Assembly: GCA_023362775.1 (NCBI GenBank) | Contig: JALMGJ010000006.1 | Span: 60,264,001 to 60,328,000 of the forward strand | Direction: 5' to 3' | Length of the DNA stretch: 64,000 nt | Source of the DNA: Charina bottae | Taxonomy: Eukaryota; Chordata; Lepidosauria; Squamata; Charinaidae | Shown here: one piece after another, positions 55,908 through 64,000 of the stretch | Layout of the letters: each line of letters begins with the position of its first letter | Position numbering within the stretch: position 1 is the stretch's first letter | Notes under the pieces: model-generated | The model's input: only the letters and a program-made list of their open reading frames with translations | Database searches by the model: none | Told to the model about the DNA's origin: nothing | Program-made: the position numbers and the translations under genes

Positions 55908-56980
55908 AAGCAAGACAATTGAGGCCTGACTTTTCAGGCTATTGACTAAAGAAAGCTAACCTGAAAGTACAGGCAGGAAGTCACTCTGCTAGGAAATCCA
56001 TTCTCAAGTTGCTCATCAAATGTTGGATATATTCTGTTTAACAGATATTTCTATGAATCATTCTGTAATATTCAGGCAAAGCTTGGCAAAAGCAACCTGT
56101 TACAAGTTTTTATCATGATGGATTTTTCTGTAGCATTGCAATTTCTAGGTCCATGGTCATTCATGTCCATGTGATTATTACCACTTGGATGGATAAGCTT
56201 ATGACAAGTACTACAGCCATGGCTGCATCTGGACTACCGAATGAGAAATGTTTGTATTTTGTTCATACTTTTTAAACTAGTATATACATTAAACAAACTT
56301 GCATCATGAGATAGCATATGTAAAGAAAGGAGAATACATTGTCAGTTAATTTGAAAACAAACCCTTTGGAATCATGCCGCTCAGTAATCAAAAAGATTGG
56401 CTACTTTACTTAGATTCCAGTTGTGGCATGGCTGCAGTTTGTGCTCCAGCCAAAAGAGAAGAAAAAGCAGTTTTTCAATTGGCAGTTTACATAAATTATC
56501 TGACTTCCAGAGTTTGAGATTACCGCAAAAGATTCATGTAAAGAAATGAACTGTAAACAACTACAGAATCAGCTCAAGAATTTATATTTTATAAAGGATT
56601 TATAGAAAGTCTAACTCTTCACTAGTGTATCAGCTACTTGGCCATGCATTTCACATTATGCTCATTTGAAGTCTTGACAGCATAATTATGGTTTCTTTGG
56701 TTTTCTATGGGTGTGATTTCCTTATCGACCTGCTGTTCTTTATACATTGCAGGATACAGCTTATTTGCAAGCAGATGTAGCACTCGCATTTATTTATTTA
56801 ACCTATTTATTTATTTATTTATTTTATATGGCTGCCCATCTTACACTTTTCCTCAGGATTTATGATACTTTCTGAATTGGCTAAACCAGGGGTTTTGGAA
56901 CTTTTTCAGGCTGTGGAACCTGTTAGTTTTAAAAAATGGAAAAAAAACCCTCTAAAAATAGAAAATTGGCAATAAAATGA
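55908..56980 (+). other. LSMEM1: LSMEM1 3' UTR (inferred extent)
   Basis: Non-repetitive AT-rich sequence follows the stop. A TTTA run at 56790-56825 with 'atatggctgcccatcttac' is a short L2-tail remnant on the minus strand. AATAAA at 56971-56976 is one candidate end. Confidence 0.35.
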
Positions 56981-58560
56981 AAATTGTGCTAATTGTCACC
57001 TGTCCACATCAAAAGGGCTGACTAGGAGTCACCACCTGGAAGGACTTCCCAACTCTGTCCACCCAAAACGTCCCATTTAACTTTGCTTGGGAAAGGGAGG
57101 GAGGCCGGGACAGGATGACTTTGTACAAAGCAGGGCAAGTATACTGTATACAAAATGGTGGGAGCATTTTCCCACACGAAGATTGTGGCCATCATTTTTG
57201 CCCTCTCTCAGAGAAATTGCTATGGATGTTCCTGATGCCTTCAATTAAGTGAACTTTTTTTTTTACCAATTTTTTTTCCCTTTGCATGAAAGAATACTAA
57301 AGATATTGCTGTTATGTAAAGCTGGGTTTTTAAAAACAGCATACTGGAAACAAAGACGTGCTGTTAGCATCATACCACTGATACTGCATCTGATAAGGTG
57401 CAGTTGTCTAGTAGTCTGAATCCCACCTAGAAACTCAGTCTCTTTGCGTGCCTCTCTGCCAGTTTAAATGACAAATTGTATTTCTTTCATTCCCTGCCCT
57501 GTGTCTTTTCTCTCTCAATTCTGATGAGTATTCTCAGCATAGGAAGACTATTTCTGATAATTAGCTCCCAGCAAGGAAACATTTGTAGTAGACGGCAATC
57601 AGCTCTGCAAGAAGGGATCAACCCACCACAGTAGGAATACTTAATATATTACCATCTACATCAAGCTCCCTAGTCTAAAAGTTCTCATATTTATTAACAG
57701 ATGAAGAAAGGATATGCACTGCAGATCAGATTGTCAGTTCTAACAGTGTTGATTAATTATTTAAGAAAGAGCAAAAAACATGCTACACTATGACCATCCT
57801 TTTGGAGGGTGAAAGTAAATGTATTTGAAAAAGCCACTTGAAAAAATACAGGGAAAACCATACCAAACTGAATATTATGGCACAGATACAGAAAGAGCAT
57901 CTTTAGCATTTTTTCATGCCACAGAAACAGAAGAGTCATGTCAATGAAATCACTAGGGTATTCATTGCAACAGGCTGAAAATCCTGTATAAAAATCAAAA
58001 CGCTTTGGTATGACAGCCCTATAATAATCCAAATGACCTGCTGGTTGCACCTTGACCAGCTGAAAAAGAGAAAAAAAAGCAGTTCCCTATTTTTTTTTTG
58101 TTCTTTCCCTCCCATTGTGAATAATGTGAGGGAATAAATTTACACTAGTTTAAATATTGGTTAACGTTTCTCTACTATTTGGGGGTTGGGGTTGGATCTT
58201 TTGGGCCCCAAGCCCTTCCTCCACTGCTATTAGGTGAATAACCACCTCCCAAAAATTGTACTGGATTTCCCATTTTCAGTTTGGAGCTTTACTTCTGTCC
58301 TGTGATCGACCTGCATTTTTCAATTAACCCCTGGAAGAGAGGCTGCTTAGACCAGCTAGCTCTTCCTATTTACTCTTGCAAGTTGCTGAGATGATAAACT
58401 TCCAGTTCTAACCCCAGATAATCATTTCCCTCTTTGTCGCTGCAGGTGCCCACTGCCTGCTAGACACTTAATCCTCATTAATATCTAACCTTCGCTGATG
58501 CCTAAAATGAGCAACTCTAGGGGTAGAGGGGGAAAGAGACGGTGCAGAGCTATAAAACCT
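56981..58560. other. Intergenic, nothing recognised
   Basis: A 97-codon minus frame at 57757-58050 shows no family I recognise. No TMEM168-like sequence seen. Confidence 0.35.
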
Positions 58561-58589
58561 GCCTCCTCCTCCTCCTCCTCCTCCTCCTC

Positions 58590-58634
<45 letters not shown>
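58561..58634. repeat. Compound microsatellite (TCC)n(ATT)n
   Basis: About ten TCC/CTC units followed by about fourteen ATT units; the array runs directly into an L2 tail. Confidence 0.95.
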
Positions 58635-58760
58635 TATTAAATTTCTATGACCGCCCATCTCCCCCTCAAGGAGGGACTCTGGGTGGTTCACAACATAACA
58701 TCATTAAAATACAATAAAACAACAATAAAAATATAAATACAATAAAATCCAAGTGGCAGG
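58635..58760 (-). mobile_element. L2-type LINE 3' tail
   Basis: 'atgaccgcccatctccccc' and 'aaggagggactctgggtgg' then A-rich 'ataaaatacaataaaac', the reverse of the L2 terminus. The ATT array probably grew from its 3' tail. Confidence 0.85.
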
Positions 58761-59631
58761 TGGTTCTTACAGTGCAGCTGAACATATTTAAAATATTTGA
58801 GGCGGCTCTAGGAAATCAGCCATCCCCAGGCTTGACCACTTTCCTTCTTGCCCCAGGCGAGATCACAGAGCCAAGTGAAATGAAAGAGCCAATGAAAGCA
58901 ACCTCTTTGGAAGTCAAATTTAGGAGACCGTCCTTGCTGTTTGGACTCACCCAGCAGATTAAGGATGGACCCCTGGCACAATGAGTACACTGGGGAAACT
59001 TTTCTTAATAAACTTTCTTCCTGGAATCCTCCTTGGTGTTTTCAGTCTTTGGCATTCATCCTGCAAATCCTAAATTAAGTGTTGACGCACAAATTAGCGG
59101 CAACAGTCTCCAACCTCAGAAAAGTAGACCAAAAGAATCCTCTGGCCCATGTACACAATCCCAGGGATTACAGGACTGTAGACCTAAATTATTTGAAATG
59201 AAACTTGGATGTAACAAGGAATGCAGTTCCATACATACCTACACAGAATCGATCATGATTATTCTCAAGTTGAAGGATATTCTACAATGTATCTTTGGAT
59301 CTAAGGCTTCGTTTCCAGGATACTTCAAATGTAGAAATATTATGACTGATCTATGTAGCTGAACACATATACTTTTAAAAATCTTGCATAATATTCCAGA
59401 TTATGTTTGAAGGTTGTGAATCCCCATTTTCATAATCCTGTTGACTCTTAAAAAAATGGGAACAGAAAGGCACTAGCAAACTGTATTGTAATATTGTAAT
59501 GTCCACCACTACAGGGTGTTTGGGAAACCCTGATTTAAACTGTAAACATTTGCTCACTGATTTTGAATCACTCATCTCTGATACAAGACATTTTCACCAC
59601 TGTCACAAACTATTTTTAATATGGGATATGT
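58761..59631. other. Intergenic, nothing recognised
   Basis: Open frames at 58760-58984 and 59033-59362 have no recognised domain. Confidence 0.35.
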
Positions 59632-59640
59632 AAGTTACGA

Positions 59641-62600
59641 CCCCTTCATGGATCACTGCCTTGTCGTGGCAAAGGGGCTTGCGTAACTCAATGAAGTCAG
59701 GTCAAGACGGACAGGTCATGACGGAGAGTTCTGACAAAACGTGGTCCACTGGAGGAGGGAATGGCAAACCACTCCAGTATCCTTGCCAAGAAAACCCGTG
59801 GACAGTATCAAAAGGCTAAAAGATATGACGCCGGAAGATGAGCCCCTCAGGTCGGAAGGTGTCCAAAATGCTACTGGGGAAGAGCGGAGGGCAATTCCGA
59901 GTAGCTCCAGAAAGAGTGAAACGGCTGGGCCAAAGCCGAAAGGACGCTCAGTTGTGGATGTGTCTGGAATTGGAAGAAAAGTCCGATGCTGTAAAGAACA
60001 ATATTGCATAGGAACATGCAATGTAAGATCTATGAATCAAGGTAAGCTGGATGTGGTCAAACATGAGATGACAAGATTGAACATCGACATCTTGGGAATC
60101 AGTGAACTAAAATGGACAGGAACGGGCGAATTTAATTCAGGAGACCATTATATATACTACTGTGGGCAAGAATCCCTTAGAAGAAGTGGAGTAGCTCTCA
60201 TAGTCAATAAAAGAGTGGGAAAGGCAGTACTGGGGTACAACCTCAAAAACGACAGAATGCTTTCAGTTTGAATCCAAAGCAAACCATTCAACATCACAGT
60301 AATCCAAGTCTATGCCCCAACCGCTGATGCCGAAGAAGCTGAAGTTGACCGGTTCTATGAAGACCTACAACACCTTCTAGAACTAACACCAAAAAAAGAT
60401 GTCCTTTTCATCATAGGGGACTGGAATGCTAAAGTAGGAAGTTAAAAAATAACCGGAATAACAGGCAAGTTCGGCCTCGGAGTACAAAATGAAGCAGGGC
60501 AAAGGCTAATAGAGTTTTGTCAAGAGAACACGCTGGTCATAGCAAACACTCTTTTCCAACAACACAAGAGATGACAAAACACATGGACATCATGAGATGG
60601 TCAATACCGAAATCAGATTGATTATATACTTTGCAGCCAAAGATGGAGAAGCTCTATACAATCAGCAAAAACAAGACCTGGAGCTGACTGTGGCTCAGAT
60701 CATGAGCTTCTTATCGCAAAATTTAGGCTTAAATTGAAGAATGTAGGGAAAACCACTAGACCACTCAGGTATGACCTAAATCATATCCCTTATGAGTATA
60801 CAGTGGAGGTGAGGAATAGATTTAAAGGATTAGATCTGGTAGACAGAGTGCCTGAAGAACTATGGATGGAGGTTCGTAACATTGTACAGGAGGCAGCAAC
60901 TAAAACCATCCCAAATAAAAAGAAATGCAAGAAAGCAAAGTGGCTGACTGATGAGGCTTTACAAATAGCTGAGGAAAGAAGGGAAGCAAAAGGTAAGGGA
61001 GAAAGGGAAAGATATAACCAACTGAATGCAGATTTCCAGAGAATAGCAAGGAGAGATAAGAAGGCCTTCTTAAATGAACAATGCAAAGAAATCGAGGAAA
61101 ACAATAGAATGGGGAAGACTAGAGATCTCTTCAAGAAAATTGGAGATATCAAGGGAACGTTTTGTGCAAAGATGGGCATGATAAAGGACAAAAAAGGCAG
61201 GGACCTAACAGAAGCAGAAGAGATTAAGAAGAGGTGGCAAGAATACACAGAAGAACTATAAAAGAAAGATCTTAATATCCCTGATAAATACAATTGTGTG
61301 GTCACTGACCTTGAGCTGGACATCCTGGAGAGTGAAGTCAAGTGGGCCTTAGGAAGCATTACTAACAACAAAGCTAGTGGAGAAGACAGTATCCCAGCTG
61401 AGCTATTTAAAATCCTAAAAGATGATGCTGTTAAAGTGCTGCACTCAATATGCCAACTAATTTGGAAAACTCAACAGTGGCCACAGGATTGGAAAAGGAC
61501 AGTTTACGTTCCAATTCCAAAGAAGGGCAATGCCAAAGAATGTTCAAACTACCGTACAATTGCGCTCATTTCACATGCTAGCAAGGTTATGCTCAAAATC
61601 CTACAAGCTAGGCTTCAGCAGTATGTGAACCGAGAACTACCAGAAGTGCAAGCTGGGTTTCAAAGAGGCAGAGGAACTAGAGATCAGATTGCCAACATTC
61701 GCTGGATCATGGAAAAAGCAAGAGAGTTCCAGAAAAACATCTACTTCTGCTTCATTGACTACGCTAAAGCCTTTGATTGTGTGGATCACAACAAACTGTG
61801 GCAAATTCTTAAAGAGATGGGAGTACCAGACCACCTTACCTGTCTCCTGAGAAACCTGTATGCAGGTCAAGAAGCAACAGTTAGAACAGGACATGGAACA
61901 ACCGACTGGTTCAAAATTGGGAAAGGAGTACGACAAGGCTGTATATTATCACCCTGCTTATTTAATTTATATGCAGAGTACATCATGAGAAATGCCGGGC
62001 TGGATGAATCACAAGCCGGAGTTAAGATTGCCGGGAGAAATATCAACAACCTCAGATATGCAGACGATACCACCCTAATGGCAGAAAGCGAAGAGGAACT
62101 AAAGAGCCTCTTGATGAGGGTGAAAGGAGAGAGTGCAAAAGCTGGCTTGAAACTCAACATTAAAAAAACCCAGATCATGGCATCTGGTCCCATCACTTCC
62201 TGGCAAATAGAAGGGGAAGATATGGAAGCAGTGACAGATTTTATTTTCTTGGGCTCCAAGATCACTGCAGACGGTGACTGCAGCCATGAAATTAAAAGAC
62301 GCTTGCTCCTTGGGAGGAAAGCTATGGCAAACCTAGACAGCATATTAAAAAGCAGAGACATCACCTTGCCGACAAAGGTCCGTATAGTTAAAGCTATGGT
62401 TTTTCCAGTAGTAATGTATGGCTGTGAGAGTTGGACCATAAGGAAGGCTGAGCGCCAAAGAATTGATGCTTTCGAACTGTGGTGCTGGAGAAGACTCTTG
62501 ACAGTCCCTTGGACTGCAAGGAGGTCAAATCAGTCAATCCTAAAGGAAATCAACCCTGACTGCTCATTGGAAGGACAGATAGTGAAGCTGAAGCTCAAAT

Positions 62601-62842
62601 ACTTTGGCCACCTAATGCAAAGAGAGGACTCACTGGAAAAGACCCTGATGCTGGGAAAGACTGAAGGCAAAAGGAGAAGGGGACGGCAGAGGATGAGATG
62701 GTTAGATAGCATCACCGATGTAACGAACATGAATTTGAGTAAACTCTGGGAGACAGTGGAGGACAGGAAGGCCTGGCGTGCTATGGTCCATGAGGTCACA
62801 AAGAGTCGGACACGACTAAATGACTGAACAACAACAACAACA
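59641..62842 (+). mobile_element. Full-length BovB (RTE) LINE with 9-bp TSD
   Basis: The 9-bp duplication AAGTTACGA lies at 59632-59640 and 62843-62851. The element begins 'ccccttcatggatcactgcc', the known BovB 5' end, and ends in 'gagtcggacacgact' plus a CAA-repeat tail, 3202 bases in all. Endonuclease and RT are in a single frame. It is a complete copy, disabled only by nonsense codons. Confidence 0.96.
59741..62827 (+). pseudogene. BovB ORF (endonuclease-reverse transcriptase), one frame with five stops
   Basis: 59741-62827 reads in one frame (1028 codons plus stop) except for in-frame stops at 60269 (TGA), 60443 (TAA), 60572 (TGA), 60593 (TGA) and 61259 (TAA). Endonuclease landmarks: 'ILGISELKWTGTGEF', 'VIQVYAPTAD', 'GDWNAKVG', 'DHELLIAKFRL'. 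RT landmarks: 'VPIPKKGN', 'NYRTIALISHASKVMLKI', 'AFDCVDHNKLW', 'GVRQGCILSPCLFNLYAE', and catalytic 'YADD' at 62056-62067. The C-terminal region repeats that of the 3.5 kb copy. No frameshift is needed, which indicates a fairly recent insertion. BovB is known for horizontal transfer between squamates and mammals. Confidence 0.95.
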
Positions 62843-62851
62843 AAGTTACGA

Positions 62852-63145
62852 ACGTTAACACTGGATAAGAACCAAAGAGCTTATTTAGATTCACCAGGAA
62901 CAGTAGGCCATACTAGGAATAAAATATACTGAAGACCAGGATATGTATCTATAAAACAAGAAGCACTCTAGAATGAGGGAGATTACTCAGATCCATATAT
63001 TTTCAAGAAACAGCAGTTTACAAACGTGTGTATATACCCTTTACCAACTAACACATTTTGCATTTGATACTATAGTAGTTATAGTACTATTAATACATTA
63101 TGTTTACTTTTATTTCTTTTAATTCTATGCTCCCTAAATCTGTGG
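62852..63145. other. Intergenic, nothing recognised
   Basis: AT-rich spacer between the BovB and the Penelope element. Confidence 0.4.
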
Positions 63146-64000
63146 CTTGAATCATGTCAACTGGATTTCTATTTTCTTAGTGGAAACGTTTCACTCCTTA
63201 TCCAAGGAGCTTCTTCAGTCTGAGTAAAGTTAGTAAGGGAATCCTTAAATATGTTTCTAGGCTGGCTGTGTGACCTTGCACCTGGGGCTAGGTCATGGTT
63301 GTTTTTGAGATGTTTGTTTCTAAGTCCCTTTAACATCTAAAGGAGGATCGTTAAGATTACCCTGCTGCTGTTGAGCTTGTGAAATGGTCTTAATCTTCCT
63401 AGGCACAGAAGACAAAGCAGGAAGGAAGATAGGGGAAAGGTTATGCCTGAGGCCCCCACCTCTATTCAAGGAAGGATTTTCCAAGTTGGCATGAATGGAT
63501 TCCTTGACCCCTCTCTCAAACCACCTATCTTCTCTGTCTAAAATGTGAACATTAATGTCCTCAAATGAGTGTCCTTTTTCCTTTAGATGAAGATAAACTG
63601 CTGACTCTGGTCCTGTGGTGTTACTTCTCCTGTGTTGGGCCATCCTCCTGTACAAAGGTTGTTTGGTTTCTCCAATGTAGAGTTCAGAGCACTCCTCACT
63701 GCACTGGATTGCATACACTACATTGCTTTCCTTGTGTTTTGGAGTTTGATCTTTGGGGTGTACAAGCCTCTGTCTCAGTGTGTTGGTGGGTTTGAAATAT
63801 ACAGGTATGTGGTGTTTGCCAAATATCCGTTTGATCTTTTCAGACACGCCAGCCATGTAAGGAATGACCAGGTTCTTCCGTTTACTCTGAGTCTCAGCCC
63901 TATCTGTCGCTGTTTTAGGTCTGGTAGACTTAGATTTGGTGAAGGCCCAATTTGGATATCCACAGGCCTGCAGAGCTGTTCTCAGATGCTGCTTTTCATT
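63146..64000 (-). mobile_element. Penelope-like element, 3' part, runs off the right edge
   Basis: The 3' UTR at 63146-63319 matches the fragment at 1.74-1.98 kb. The minus frame 63320-63856 encodes the EN domain, and further upstream codons (63857-64000) continue the linker toward the RT, which lies beyond the window. A hammerhead-like motif is at 63176-63224 on the minus strand. Confidence 0.88.
63320..63856 (-). CDS. Penelope GIY-YIG endonuclease domain (partial protein)
   Basis: 'FKPTNTLRQRLVHPKDQ' is the usual linker after the RT. The GIY-YIG block 'VVYAIQCSEECSELYIGE' then 'TKQPLYRRMAQHR' follows, with 'AVYLHLKEKGHSFED' and 'RWFERGVKESIHANLE' (catalytic Glu) in family order. The CxxC-containing 'IQCSEEC' insert marks a Neptune-like lineage, distinct from the 47 kb copy. 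The frame has no stop until 63320, but codons toward the RT (63857 on) are needed for the full protein and lie partly outside. The ATG at 63856 is internal. Confidence 0.88.
   Translation of the reverse strand: MAGVSEKIKRIFGKHHIPVYFKPTNTLRQRLVHPKDQTPKHKESNVVYAIQCSEECSELYIGETKQPLYRRMAQHRRSNTTGPESAVYLHLKEKGHSFEDINVHILDREDRWFERGVKESIHANLENPSLNRGGGLRHNLSPIFLPALSSVPRKIKTISQAQQQQGNLNDPPLDVKGT

Noticed and set aside
57757..58050. 97-codon minus frame as possible TMEM168 exon
   Set aside because: Hydrophobic but with no resemblance I can point to; no convincing splice borders.
58485..58691. Poly-Asn/poly-Glu frame
   Set aside because: Translation of the (TCC)n(ATT)n microsatellite and L2 tail.

Overview
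The window is vertebrate nuclear DNA, almost certainly from a squamate reptile (lizard or snake). The reasons are the repeat mix: full-length BovB (RTE) LINE, Sauria-type tRNA SINEs, a second tRNA SINE family with a BovB-like tail, L2-type LINEs, Penelope-like elements, a Gypsy LTR retrotransposon and many hAT MITEs. The gene order IFRD1-LSMEM1 matches the amniote arrangement. Species cannot be named from the sequence.

Two host genes can be assembled exon by exon, both on the + strand. IFRD1 (interferon-related developmental regulator 1) occupies about 20.33-38.97 kb: a CpG-rich promoter with TATA and ZNF143-type motifs, a 53-codon upstream ORF, and 12 coding exons joining in frame to 435 codons. 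LSMEM1 (small single-pass membrane protein) has three coding exons at 45.0, 51.4 and 55.8 kb joining to 135 codons. I found no exons of the neighbours expected from mammalian synteny (ZNF277 upstream, TMEM168 downstream).

Layout. 0-19.8 kb is intergenic and repeat-rich: a decayed ZMYM1-like hAT relic at the left edge, a Penelope 3' end with a 37-bp palindrome, SINEs, a BovB tail with 12-bp TSD, 5S-derived repeats, an L2 LINE whose 820-codon RT ORF is uninterrupted, and a 2.6 kb ORF1-only L1 (HAL1-like) with 17-bp TSD. 20-38 kb is IFRD1; its 9 kb first intron holds a sense-oriented Gypsy element (5-bp TSD, 5' LTR truncated, RT catalytic region deleted), a MITE and a long hairpin. 38-45 kb is intergenic with a GC-rich hAT element carrying exon-like and promoter-like cargo. 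45-57 kb is LSMEM1; its introns contain a Penelope EN-domain element inside pentanucleotide microsatellites, several hAT MITEs with 8-bp TSDs and SINEs. 57-64 kb is intergenic, with a full-length BovB in one frame apart from five nonsense codons, and a second Penelope lineage running off the right edge.

No operon-like or defence system is present. The most interesting signals are: hammerhead-ribozyme-like motifs in both Penelope lineages; a hAT with apparent host cargo; the retained IFRD1 uORF; a HAL1-like L1; and an unexplained 45-bp direct repeat around an LTR-like segment. All calls are from reading the sequence and from memory of the families; no database search was possible.
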